From Rhodopseudomonas faecalis (GTDB taxonomy: Bacteria > Pseudomonadota > Alphaproteobacteria > Rhizobiales > Xanthobacteraceae), in assembly GCF_003217325.1 (NCBI RefSeq), contig NZ_QJTI01000004.1, positions 62,001 to 126,000 of the forward strand: a stretch of DNA of 64,000 nucleotides. The letters are read 5' to 3'. Below are positions 56,317-64,000 of this stretch, piece by piece; the first letter of the stretch is position 1; each line of letters starts with the position of its first letter. A program made the translations under genes and the position numbers. Under the pieces are notes generated by a model that did not search any database, was not told where the DNA came from, and worked only from the letters and a program-made list of their open reading frames with translations.

Positions 56317-57516
56317 TCAGAACGCTGCAAACAGCTCGCGCGCGCCTGGATTATTGCTGGCGCTGTCCATGCGGCGGTCAGTCACAGCAAGTAGTTTGGC
56401 GACCGTGTTGTGGCGCACCGCCACCGGGTTGCGCTCATAACCGCTGCGCTGAAAGAAGTTCGCGGTTGGCACCACGTCGCGCATCTCATCGGGCATCGTC
56501 ACCATATCGAGACCCGTGCCATCGCCGGTGAGATTCATCATCTCCAGCTCGGCCGCGGTCAAAGGCTGCAAATAGCCCTTCATGCGCGCGAACTTCACCG
56601 AGGTCAGCAGCTTGTGAGTTTGCAGCCACGGCCCGACATCGATGTCGAGCACCAGCGCGTGCACCGCCCAGCCCTGCGGCGTATCGGCGAGCTTTTCATG
56701 CGCGGCCCATTCGTCCGGCACCGTGCGCGTGAACGCAATCATGCGCTTCACCACCGCGATCTTGTGATCCATCGCCTTGCGCGCCGGCCCGGTCAGCCGC
56801 GCGGCTTTGGCGTTCAGCTCACCGAGCAGATGATTGCCCTGCTCGGCCAATAGTTCGACGCTGTTGGTGGTGAGTAGCTGATTGTAGCCGATTGCAGTGG
56901 AGATCGCGCGCGAATTGGGACGCGACGCGCTCAGTCCCGATTGCATGTCGTGCGTACCATTGCCGCCGGTCTCGAACGCATAGACCCGCACCGCCTGCTC
57001 GCGCGTCAGCCCGGACGCTTTGGCGGCGCGGGCATAAGCACGCTTGAACTCGACCTCGGCGGACGGACGCTGCGGCGCGAACTGAAACTGCGCGGACGCG
57101 GCCTGCAACAGATCAGCCACCACCGGGATGTATTTGCGCGGCCGCGGCTGTTCTTCCGGCTCGGCCGGCATCGGATCGACCGGGCGTTTTGGCCCGTCAT
57201 AGACCGGCGGCTGCTCCAGCACATAATCGTCGAGCGACACGCTCTCGCCATTGCGGCGCTTGGCATTGCGGGCGCGGCGCTTGTCGGCGATCGCGCTCCA
57301 ATAGGCGCTGGCGTCCTGCTCATAGGCGGCGCGCGCTTCCTGATATTCGGCGAGCTTGCGCCGATACTCGGCAATCGCCTGCGGCGACACCGCCTGGGCG
57401 CGGGCGTTGGCGACGCCCTCGGGCAGCCGCAGGGCGTCATCGCCAAAGCAAGGCGGAGCCAGCAGCAGCACCGCAAGCAGGCTGAGGCCGGAGGTTCGAA
57501 TCGCATGAGCTCGCAT
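56317..57516 (-). CDS. Secreted muramidase-like hypothetical protein, about 399 aa
   Basis: The start at 57516 gives a signal peptide (LSLLAVLLLAPPCFGDD). Residues about 40-75 are a charged helix (EYRRKLAEYQEARAAYEQDA). Residues about 170-260 resemble a lysozyme/transglycosylase fold: AKASGLTREQAVRVYAFETG and GNGTHDMQSG, then ISTAIGYNQLLTTNSVELLA, where the Glu of FETG would be the catalytic acid. This is reading by pattern, not a confirmed family. The C-terminal third (KFARMKGYLQPLTAAELEMM) is conserved-looking but unknown. Confidence 0.65.
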   Translation of the reverse strand: MRAHAIRTSGLSLLAVLLLAPPCFGDDALRLPEGVANARAQAVSPQAIAEYRRKLAEYQEARAAYEQDASAYWSAIADKRRARNAKRRNGESVSLDDYVLEQPPVYDGPKRPVDPMPAEPEEQPRPRKYIPVVADLLQAASAQFQFAPQRPSAEVEFKRAYARAAKASGLTREQAVRVYAFETGGNGTHDMQSGLSASRPNSRAISTAIGYNQLLTTNSVELLAEQGNHLLGELNAKAARLTGPARKAMDHKIAVVKRMIAFTRTVPDEWAAHEKLADTPQGWAVHALVLDIDVGPWLQTHKLLTSVKFARMKGYLQPLTAAELEMMNLTGDGTGLDMVTMPDEMRDVVPTANFFQRSGYERNPVAVRHNTVAKLLAVTDRRMDSASNNPGARELFAAF

Positions 57517-57594
57517 GCGCCATGTTCTAGGCAAGACGGGCGCGCAAGTCAGCATGGAACCTGCGCGCGCGCCGGCGGCGCGACATCGCGACCG

Positions 57595-58224
57595 CTATTT
57601 CCAGGCAAACACCGGCTGTTCGAGATCGGCGACGCGGGTGGCGCGGCCGGCCAGCACTTCGCGGAATTGATAGATCAGCGCCGCGGTCGGGGCGTGGATG
57701 AAATCATCATCGAGCCGCAGCCGCACCACGCGCCGCTCGCTCTCCGGAATCCGCACGAAATCGAACGCATCCTCGGCCTCGATCGCGGCAAGCTCAATGC
57801 GATGCACCGACGACACCTCGTGCGGATTGAGCGCCAGCGCCGGATCGCGGCCGGCCCAGGCCACCACCGGGGTGATCAGATAGCCCGAGCGGGTCGGATA
57901 ATCGTCGAGCACGCCGAGCACGTCAGCAGCATCGAGCGCCAGCCCCAGTTCTTCATGGAGTTCGCGCAAAGCCGCGCCGATGGCGTCCTCACCCGGATCG
58001 CAGCGCCCGCCCGGCAGTGCCCATTGCAGGCTGTGGGCGCGCAGCCCCGCGGCGCGGCGCGTCAATAGAAAGCTCGAGGGTTCGGTGGCGGTTCGCTCCA
58101 GCACCGCGATCGCCACCGCGGCGTGCTTCAAGCCGGGCGGATGACCGGCTTCTTCGAGGCGTTGAAAGGCTGCGCAGCGTGCAGCGATCCGCTGCCGCAG
58201 CGCTTCGTTATGTGCGCGTTCCAT
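57595..58224 (-). CDS. NUDIX hydrolase (CoA pyrophosphatase-like), 209 aa
   Basis: The Nudix box Gx5Ex7REUxEExGU is complete at residues 73-95 (from GRCDPGEDAIGAA through RELHEELGL). KHAAVAIAVLER and FLLTRRAAGLRAHSLQWALP are upstream strands, typical of NUDT7/8-like CoA diphosphatases; the substrate is inferred. Its ATG overlaps the ATG of the divergent thioesterase gene (CATG), which leaves no space for separate promoters unless the latter starts downstream. Confidence 0.85.
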   Translation of the reverse strand: MERAHNEALRQRIAARCAAFQRLEEAGHPPGLKHAAVAIAVLERTATEPSSFLLTRRAAGLRAHSLQWALPGGRCDPGEDAIGAALRELHEELGLALDAADVLGVLDDYPTRSGYLITPVVAWAGRDPALALNPHEVSSVHRIELAAIEAEDAFDFVRIPESERRVVRLRLDDDFIHAPTAALIYQFREVLAGRATRVADLEQPVFAWK

Positions 58225-58732
58225 GACGCTTGACTACACCGCCGCCGTGACCGAGGAAACCGCGACCACGCACCGCATGGAAGCCTTGATGCCCCACGCC
58301 GCCCATCCCATCACTGCCGACGACATGAGAGCCGCAGGCTGGGAGGTGATGCAGGATGACGGCTTTATCGATCTGGTCGGCCCGATGTGGCACCGCCAGT
58401 TCGAAGGCGTGCACGAATACGCCATCATCGCCGAGGGCAAGCACCGCAACCGGCGCGGCCTGGTGCAAGGCGGGCTATTGATGACGCTGGCCGACCGCAG
58501 CTCCGGCATGGCGGCGCGGCTCGCCTCCGGCTCCGACCATCTCGCCACCGTGCAGATGGACACCCATTTCATCGACGCCGGCCGGGTCGGCGATTTGCTG
58601 GTGTCGCGGCCGCGGGTGGTGCGCAGCACCAAGAGCCTGGTGTTCACCTCGACCGAACTGAGCGTCGACGGCCGCTGCATCATTCTGGCGCATGGCGTGT
58701 TCAAGATCGTGGCGCCGCGCAGCCGGCACTGA
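58223..58732 (+). CDS. PaaI-type hotdog thioesterase, up to 169 aa
   Basis: Hydrolyses acyl-CoA thioesters. The hotdog motif is HRNRRGLVQGGLLMTLADRS, then SDHLATVQMDTHFIDAGRVG and CIILAHGVFKIV. The frame starts at 58223, but this ATG overlaps the divergent Nudix ATG and has no ribosome binding site; internal ATGs at 58277 or 58289 (the latter with GGAAG 5 bases before) may be the real start. Substrate unknown. Confidence 0.85.
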   Translation: MTLDYTAAVTEETATTHRMEALMPHAAHPITADDMRAAGWEVMQDDGFIDLVGPMWHRQFEGVHEYAIIAEGKHRNRRGLVQGGLLMTLADRSSGMAARLASGSDHLATVQMDTHFIDAGRVGDLLVSRPRVVRSTKSLVFTSTELSVDGRCIILAHGVFKIVAPRSRH

Positions 58733-58890
58733 CCGGCACCGCCCAAGCGGCATCATAACACCCCTCTCCTCCATATTCCGCGTGCCGAACGTCGCGTTTT
58801 GTGCGCAAGGGCTTGATTGCCCCGAAAAAGCGGTGGATGCTGCGGTAACACGTAATGGTTGCACCGCTCTTTTGGATGGAGAAGAGACAG

Positions 58891-59604
58891 GTGGAGACCC
58901 CGACGCCTTTCGACCTCAAAATCTTCCTCGCCTGTGCGGGGCCGGGCCGGAGCGTGATCGACGCGCGCCGGAATCAGACCATCTACGCGCAGGGCGACCC
59001 GGCGGACTCGGTGTTCTACCTGCAGAAGGGCTGCGTCAAACAGACGGTGCTATCCGAGCACGGCAAGGAAGCGGTGGTCGCGATCTTCGGGCCCGGCAGC
59101 TTCTTTGGCGAAGGCTGCCTGACCGGCAAGCAGTATCGGCTGTCGAGCACGGTGGCGCTGGAGCATTCGCTGATCACGGCGATCCCGCGCGAGATGGTGT
59201 TCAGCCTGCTGCGCGAGCAGCCGGCTTTCACCGAACTGTTCACCTGCTATCTGCTGAGCCGCAACAGCCGGATCGAGGAAGATCTGGTCGATCAGCTATT
59301 CAACTCCAGCGAAAAGCGGCTGGCGCGCCTGCTGCTGCTGCTCGCCCATCGCGAGACGCCCGATCAGCCGAAGCGGGTGCGGCCGCCGCTCAGCCAGGAA
59401 ACGCTGGCCGACATGATCGGCACCACCCGCTCGCGCGTCAGTTACTTCATGAACAAATTCCGCAAGCTCGGGCTAATTGCCTATAACGGCCGCATCGAAG
59501 TCAACGACGAACGGCTGACCGCGTTTCTGCGCAACAGGCCGCTATGCGACACTAAGGACTATCGCGACAGCCCTGCACAAAATTCAGGCGCATCGCCAGA
59601 ATGA
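58891..59604 (+). CDS. Crp/Fnr-family transcription regulator, about 237 aa
   Basis: An N-terminal cyclic-nucleotide-binding-like fold (QTIYAQGDPADSVFYLQKGC, VKQTVLSEHGKEAVVAIFGP, GSFFGEGCLTG) and a C-terminal winged helix (LSQETLADMIGTTRSRVSYF, MNKFRKLGLI). No Fnr Cys cluster is seen. The GTG at 58891 is the best start (GGAGAAGAG just upstream); ATGs at 58855 and 58876 lack such a site. The ligand and targets are unknown. The recognition helix TRSRVSYFMNKF is typical for the family. Confidence 0.85.
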   Translation: METPTPFDLKIFLACAGPGRSVIDARRNQTIYAQGDPADSVFYLQKGCVKQTVLSEHGKEAVVAIFGPGSFFGEGCLTGKQYRLSSTVALEHSLITAIPREMVFSLLREQPAFTELFTCYLLSRNSRIEEDLVDQLFNSSEKRLARLLLLLAHRETPDQPKRVRPPLSQETLADMIGTTRSRVSYFMNKFRKLGLIAYNGRIEVNDERLTAFLRNRPLCDTKDYRDSPAQNSGASPE

Positions 59605-60542
59605 TGCTTAGTTGAGCAAATTGAGACAGCGAATCGCACAGCGAACAGCTATCAACCTCGTGATCATCAGCCAAGCGCGGAGGAAAAGCCGACCATCGCA
59701 CGCACAATGTGACACCAACGCGCTTCACGACGCTCGTCACACTATCCGCGCCAGAACCGGCTCAGGAGCATCACGCTTCAATTCACAACTACGCTGCAAG
59801 CACCGATCAGGCTTTGAATATCGATCAGGCTTTGAATATCGATCAGGCTTTGAATATCGATCAGGCTTTGAATATCGATCAGGCTTTGAATATCGATCAG
59901 GCTTTGAATATCGATCAGGCGACCCGCGCCGGCATTGTGGCCGCGGGCGCTACGTGCCGACGCCTACCGTTGAACGATCAGACGTGAGCCATGCTGCGTC
60001 GATCAGGTCAACCGAGCACTGATCGATTGCGTCCAACAGAGACCACGCCGTGCCGCGCTTGCCGCGGCGGGCCACTTGAAATGACGAGCCTTGCGAAGCA
60101 ACGCACGCGCGCTGCAGCGCGTCGTGCGCCCGGGAATGCGCTGCCCGCCGAATAAAGCGCTAACGCCGTATAGCCTCGCTGCGATTAGCCTCGCTGCGAT
60201 CGCCCCACTGAACCGCACCGATCGCAACTTGGCGGCGACCGCACATTTAGCGCAGCAGCATCCGGTAGCGCAGCAGCATCCGGTCACCAGACCGGCACAC
60301 AACAGACGCGCATCCCGACGGCTGCGCGTTAGGCTAAGCGCCGAGCTGCGGCCGCTATAGCGTTGGCGAGCGAAGTGGCTGCCGGTTCGCGTCAGGAAAA
60401 TGCGACAGAACCGAAAGCTGGCCAACTCGCCCACGCCCACGACGGTCCACGCAGACGGCATGAATAACTGGCGGCACGCCGCCACCACCAAGGCAACAAC
60501 TCCATTGGCCCGCCGCCGTTAAGGGCCGCGTCAGGAGGGCCT
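59605..60542. other. Gene-poor, repeat-bearing stretch
   Basis: About 940 bases without a convincing gene. It contains three tandem repeats: 18-bp units at 59805-59920, TAGCCTCGCTGCGAT twice at 60171-60200 and TAGCGCAGCAGCATCCGG twice at 60248-60283. All unit lengths are multiples of three, so several frames stay open, but none has a ribosome binding site or a known domain. Confidence 0.5.
59805..59920. repeat. 18-bp minisatellite, six full copies
   Basis: The unit GATCAGGCTTTGAATATC is repeated six times without a mismatch (59805-59912), then a partial GATCAGGC (59913-59920). Read as protein it would be DQALNI or SGFEYR repeats. There are no spacers, so it is not a CRISPR array. Perfect identity suggests recent expansion. 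Confidence 0.95.
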
Positions 60543-60758
60543 ATGCAAAACGGAAAGGAATTTGTGGTCGCGCAGCCGGCAATAATCGAACCGGCCCCCT
60601 CGCCTTGCACGCAATGCGGCGCCCGGACGTGGCTGATGCGGATCACGCCAACGGCGCACGGCTATGAGCTGCGCACCTTCGAATGCCGCAACGGTCACAT
60701 CAATCGCTACGCCGTGGTGCACGGCAGCTCGCTGCCATGGGTGCTGATCAGGGAGTGA
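60543..60758 (+). CDS. Small zinc-ribbon-like protein, 71 aa
   Basis: ATG at 60543 follows AGGAGGGCC. CTQCGART (CxxC) and FECRNGH (C...H) around residues 22-52 could bind one zinc; between them lies WLMRITPTAHGYELRTFECR. The fold resembles the half zinc ribbon of small Bradyrhizobium proteins of unknown function. It ends IRE with SLPWVLIRE. A single gene in a gene-poor zone. Confidence 0.75.
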   Translation: MQNGKEFVVAQPAIIEPAPSPCTQCGARTWLMRITPTAHGYELRTFECRNGHINRYAVVHGSSLPWVLIRE

Positions 60759-60898
60759 TGGCGAGAGTGATGGGATGCGGCGGTGATCGTACCGAGAAGC
60801 AATAAGAAACGGCGCCGGCTTGAGCCACTGCGAATTCTAAACAGAAGAGTCCGCTGGCACGATCGTGACATTCACCCAAAGTGATAGAGCAGAAGTGC

Positions 60899-61546
60899 CT
60901 AAGCTGGCTCGTTCGGCCTGGCAGTATCCCACTGCGCGACCGCCCGTTCACCGGATTGCCAAAGGCGATAGAGTGAGCGCTCCCAAATCACAAAGATATT
61001 CTTGAACTGCTGGCTTGCTGGCGCAGTAGCATTCGCGATGATGGGGAGCCCCTCATTCACGTATGCCCCATAGCAATTCAGGTTAAGATAAATTGCGAGG
61101 CTTACGCCGGACTGGTAGCCTTTCGCGACCTTCTTGCTTACTACCCGCTCGAGTGCAGCCGGTATAGCTTCGAAACGGTCTCGGCAATGCTCGACCGTTT
61201 CCCACCACCACCTCTCAATAGTAGGCTCATCGCCTCTTCTACGACCTGCTCGGTCCGCTTCGGTGGCTTCGAATTGTTCAATCATCCCTCCGCTGCAGAA
61301 CTCGAAGTCAGGACGCTCCTCACAGACTAATCGCACCTTCTCCGGTAATAGCGCCGACGCAACGCGACTCGCGATCCAAGCGTCTCGAAGAAATGCTAGC
61401 CCGGCCTGCCCAAAGAAGACTTCTCGGCGCAGCGATAGAACGATTTCATCGACACGTTCTCGAAACGCTATTGGCGCCGTCCACATTGTCAGTTCTTCCT
61501 GCAACTCCCTGATCTTCTGCTTCGAAAGCCGCTCTGAATTTGTCAT
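60899..61546 (-). CDS. Orphan hypothetical protein next to tRNA-Phe, 215 aa
   Basis: The start at 61546 (MTNSERLSKQKIRELQEELT) follows GAGG with a spacing of 9. It is soluble, mostly helical and charged, with a Trp-rich patch (TIERWWWETVEHCRDRFEAI) and VEHCRDR; no family is recognised. Base composition is lower than its surroundings (33 of 60 G+C at 61021-61080), and it sits between the minisatellite zone and tRNA-Phe, so it may be acquired. An upstream ATG at 61561 is an alternative. Confidence 0.65.
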   Translation of the reverse strand: MTNSERLSKQKIRELQEELTMWTAPIAFRERVDEIVLSLRREVFFGQAGLAFLRDAWIASRVASALLPEKVRLVCEERPDFEFCSGGMIEQFEATEADRAGRRRGDEPTIERWWWETVEHCRDRFEAIPAALERVVSKKVAKGYQSGVSLAIYLNLNCYGAYVNEGLPIIANATAPASQQFKNIFVIWERSLYRLWQSGERAVAQWDTARPNEPA

Positions 61547-61818
61547 GTAGTCGGCCCTCATCAATTCCGCGTGGAAGCTCGCGGCGCGAACGTTCCGCGC
61601 GCTTGAATAGACGGAGAAATCGCGCCGCGATATTGCACGGCGCGGCATACCCCATTCGACGAGTGCAAGCCTGTGACTGGCAGCTACCGTCCTAAAGGGC
61701 TGAGCGAGACATATCGTTGTAAATCGGATGCAGGTTGGTAGTGGCGCCAAGCCTATGGCGACCATCGGTCACGCTGTCAGACGCGGAGCGTAATATTCTG
61801 ATTTTTCGGCTAAGGGAA

Positions 61819-61894
61819 TGGTGCCCAGGGGCGGGATCGAACCACCGACACTGCGATTTTCAGTCGCATGCTCTACCAACTGAGCTACCTGGGC
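61819..61894 (-). tRNA. tRNA-Phe (anticodon GAA), CCA encoded
   Basis: Read on the minus strand: acceptor GCCCAGG...CCTGGGC, D-arm GCTCAGTTGGTAGAGC, anticodon loop CTGAAAA (anticodon GAA), T-loop GGTTCGATCCC. The discriminator is A (61822) and CCA is encoded at 61821-61819. All stems pair. It lies 600 bases downstream of yacG on the same strand, as in related genomes. Confidence 0.97.
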
Positions 61895-62493
61895 GTCACC
61901 TCGGAACACGTCCGGGGGCGGGGCGGTTTATAGTGGGGGTCGGCGGCGATGTCCACCCATCCCGCGCATGTTCTTTTGGGGAAATTTTCCGGGCTGGGGA
62001 TGACGCGGCGGAGCCGGCGCGTTTCCGGTCGCCGGCGCCTATGGGCCTTGCAGCCGAGCGGCCGCGTTGGCGCGCCGAGCGGGCTCGATAAGGCGAGGAA
62101 CGCGCGGCAAAACATCGGCTTAGCTATTGAGACCCGCCTTGCCCGCGCGGGTCGCGGGCAGTCATCTCGATGGGCTGCAGGCGCAAAGACGTGGATGGCC
62201 GGGACGAAGCCCGGCCATGACGGCTTGGTCGAGGCAATGCCCCATGGTCATGCGCCCTGCCCGCCCTCCTGCTTTATGCACGCAAGCCAAAGCGTTGGAG
62301 AGATGAGGCGGGCGGGCCCCCACGCCCGATCAAGCCGGGCTACTCGCGGGCGGTGCCGTGACGCGCGCTGCGGGCGCAAAGGAAGCCCGGCCATGACGGG
62401 TGGAGCAGTGGGTGTTGGTGATGCGAAGCCCGGCCATGACGCGCCGATCAGCGCGTCAAGTCGCAGCGCGCCACGCCTCCGCCAGCCCTGCCC
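61895..62493. repeat. Intergenic stretch with partial MITE-like repeats
   Basis: No gene is supported between tRNA-Phe and yacG. It holds fragments of the CGTCATGGCCGGG family: 62181-62224 (GCGCAAAGACGTGGATGGCC, GGGACGAAGCCCGGCCATGA), 62381-62400 and 62425-62441 (AAGCCCGGCCATGAC each). Confidence 0.65.
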
Positions 62494-62688
62494 TCAATCG
62501 TTGTCGTCGTCCTCTTCGGGACGGCAGGGGATGGCATAGCTGCCGGACAGCCAGCGATTGAGATCGACGTCGCGGCAGCGCTCGCTGCAAAACGGCCGCG
62601 CTTCAGGGACGGCCGGCTTGCCGCAGATCGGGCAGCGTTTCGCGGGGGTGGCGGGCTGATCGGGCTCAGCCGGCATTGAGCCAACCAT
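62494..62688 (-). CDS. yacG: DNA gyrase inhibitor YacG, 64 aa
   Basis: A zinc-ribbon protein with CPICGKP and [15 protein letters not shown]; the four Cys bind one zinc. YacG binds GyrB and inhibits gyrase in E. coli. Length and the acidic tail (PEEDDDND) are typical. It overlaps the maf stop by 23 bases, so the two are translated as a unit; a shorter start at MPAEPDQ is possible. Confidence 0.93.
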   Translation of the reverse strand: MVGSMPAEPDQPATPAKRCPICGKPAVPEARPFCSERCRDVDLNRWLSGSYAIPCRPEEDDDND

Positions 62689-63289
62689 CGCGGATCGGAA
62701 AGCCCTCGCCGCTCAGCAGCGCCACCGTGTCATAGAGCGGCAGGCCGACAATATTGGTGTAGGAGCCGACGATCTTGACCACAAAGCTGCCGGCGATGCC
62801 CTGCACCGCGTAGCCGCCGGCCTTGCCGCGCCATTCGCCGCTGTCGAGATAGGCCTTGATGTCCTCTTCGGTCAGGCGGCGAAACCGCACCCGCGATTCG
62901 ACCAGCCGCTGCCGAAAGGTCTGCTTCGGGGTCGCCAGGCACACCGCGGTGTAGACCCGGTGGTTGCGGCCGGACAACAGCCGCAGACACTGCGCCGCCT
63001 CATCGACCAGCTCGGCCTTGGGCAAAATCCGGCGACCAACCGCGACCACGGTGTCGGCGGTCAGCACCAGCGCGCCGCGCAGATCGTCGTCGAGCTGCAG
63101 CGCTTTCAGCGCCGCCTCGGCCTTGGCGCGCGCCAGGCGGTTGGCACAGGCGCGCGGCAGCTCGCCCTTGATCGGGGTTTCATCGACATCGGCGGGGCGC
63201 AGCGCGGTCGGCTCGATCCCGGCCTGGTTGAGCAGGGCGAGACGACGCGGCGAACCGGAGGCGAGAACCAATTTGGGACGGCCGGACAT
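62666..63289 (-). CDS. maf: Maf-family nucleotide pyrophosphatase, 207 aa
   Basis: Maf proteins hydrolyse non-canonical nucleoside triphosphates. The start at 63289 follows [23 protein letters not shown] is the substrate loop, [20 protein letters not shown] and [16 protein letters not shown] are the other family motifs. Followed by yacG and tRNA-Phe in the usual order; upstream, the usual neighbour infA is not present within the window. Confidence 0.94.
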   Translation of the reverse strand: MSGRPKLVLASGSPRRLALLNQAGIEPTALRPADVDETPIKGELPRACANRLARAKAEAALKALQLDDDLRGALVLTADTVVAVGRRILPKAELVDEAAQCLRLLSGRNHRVYTAVCLATPKQTFRQRLVESRVRFRRLTEEDIKAYLDSGEWRGKAGGYAVQGIAGSFVVKIVGSYTNIVGLPLYDTVALLSGEGFPIRDGWLNAG

Positions 63290-63442
63290 AGGATATTCCT
63301 GAGAAAACGCGGCGGAACCTATCGGATGGCCCCTGCTTCGACAACCGCCTGTAGGCCCCATTCTTACATCCGCGGCCAGGACGCCATTCCCATCTCCAGC
63401 CCTCCCCCCTGGCTCCAACGGAGGTCCTCGGCATCGCCCTGG

Positions 63443-63697
63443 ATCACACATCGGGATGAAGTCGGTAGACGGTACAAAAACACCACTCGCGGTAATCTCC
63501 AACTTGGAACGCAGCCAATCCTCGTTTTCGGAGGCTCAATCAGGAGAAGATACCGCCAGCAGATTGAAGGAACTACCAAGACACCGCGATCCACCGAAGA
63601 AATCGAGCAGTTGCTCACAGGTGAGCTCGATGCGCCTTGCACGGCTTGCGTGTCTAAGGCTGTCTCAGTTAGCATTCCATCTGGGCGAGGAATGTAA
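63443..63697 (+). pseudogene. Possible truncated coding fragment
   Basis: An open frame with protein-like content ([39 protein letters not shown]) ends at 63697, three bases before the next start codon, as in an operon. It has no start codon or ribosome binding site, and base composition falls just as it begins (32 of 60 G+C at 63481-63540). It may be the 3' part of a gene cut by insertion or deletion. Confidence 0.3.
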
Positions 63698-63699
63698 CA

Positions 63700-64000
63700 A
63701 TGATTGCGAAACTGCTGCTTCAGGCGGTTATCATAAGTCTGCTAATTAGCTCTGCGTCTGCGTTTGAAGATGCGGATTGCGCCAGTTCGAAGTCTGTCGA
63801 CATCGTTAATATCCAAGAGCCGATTAAAAATATCGACGATTACACGCCTGCGAGAGGGCGAGCTTTGCAGCGCGCCTATCAGGAAGCAGCGGCCCGCGTG
63901 ACTGGCCTATGGGTTGAGTCTAGCAGTCGAAGCGAGACTGACATTCAACAAAACTTAGCTTACCAGAGCTTCAACCAGCTTGATAAGAGCGAACTTGCCG
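63700..64000 (+). CDS. Secreted protein, 5' part (runs off the right edge)
   Basis: ATG at 63700 follows GAGGAA with a spacing of 7. Signal peptide LLLQAVIISLLISSASAF with cleavage near ASAFED, then EDADCASSKSVDIVNIQEPI and LQRAYQEAAARVTGLWVESS. About 100 residues are seen; no family is recognised. G+C is low for this chromosome (29 of 60 at 63721-63780), with many AT-ending codons, suggesting acquired DNA. Confidence 0.7.
   Translation, partial: MIAKLLLQAVIISLLISSASAFEDADCASSKSVDIVNIQEPIKNIDDYTPARGRALQRAYQEAAARVTGLWVESSSRSETDIQQNLAYQSFNQLDKSELA

Noticed and set aside
59805-59920. CRISPR array
   Set aside because: Units are directly adjacent without spacers and no cas genes are near; it is a minisatellite.
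59709-59987. 92-residue DQALNI-repeat protein
   Set aside because: GTG start without a nearby ribosome binding site; frame stays open only because the repeat unit is a multiple of three.

Overview
The window is a high-GC alphaproteobacterial chromosome segment that looks like the Rhodopseudomonas/Bradyrhizobium group (Nitrobacteraceae). The grounds are a CcrM-type methyltransferase, a fused trpE(G) gene behind a leaderless trp attenuator, squalene-hopene cyclase, an ETF-quinone oxidoreductase, DUF1236/DUF3096 proteins and several families of short palindromic intergenic repeats typical of that group. The species assignment is inference; no rRNA is present. About 60 protein genes, one tRNA (Phe), one attenuator RNA and about a dozen dispersed repeats are supported.

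Layout. 1-12 kb: 5' part of ppdK with a long Ala/Lys-rich extension, small DUF genes, glyS and glyQ split by an inserted Fic gene, an S49 peptidase, a TrmN6-like methylase and DUF2007. 11-18 kb: polyprenyl diphosphate synthase and ispE (isoprenoid supply), a TPR lipid/secretion-type protein, ETF-QO and a family-4-like uracil-DNA glycosylase that lacks two of its usual Fe-S cysteines. 18-29 kb: a GT39-like membrane glycosyltransferase, rnhB, a PA0069-type radical SAM protein, moaB, a YpfJ-type metalloprotease, ccrM with a dense GAGTC cluster at its start, mutY, a DUF721 protein and a DsbA-like thioredoxin. 29-38 kb: a REP-associated tyrosine transposase inside its own REP repeats, smc, an Rsm22-like methylase, a lemA/M48 pair and two ParA-like P-loop proteins. 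39-47 kb: apt, trpE(G) with a full attenuator (leader peptide with two adjacent Trp codons, pause hairpin, terminator), hicAB and prpE. 47-54 kb: a TAXI-TRAP transporter operon interrupted by a 151-bp palindromic element, and a papain-like/alpha-beta-hydrolase fusion protein. 54-64 kb: shc, a muramidase-like secreted protein, Nudix, thioesterase, a Crp/Fnr regulator, an 18-bp minisatellite in a gene-poor stretch, an orphan gene beside tRNA-Phe, yacG-maf, and a low-GC foreign-looking segment at the right edge.

Functional links: isoprenoid synthesis (ispE, polyprenyl synthase) feeds quinones and hopanoids (shc); ccrM, smc, mutY, udg and rnhB are genome maintenance; prpE, ETF-QO and the TAXI transporter serve organic-acid use. 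Accessory DNA is concentrated at fic (6-7 kb), the RAYT (29-30 kb), hicAB (42 kb), 59.6-61.6 kb and beyond 63.45 kb.
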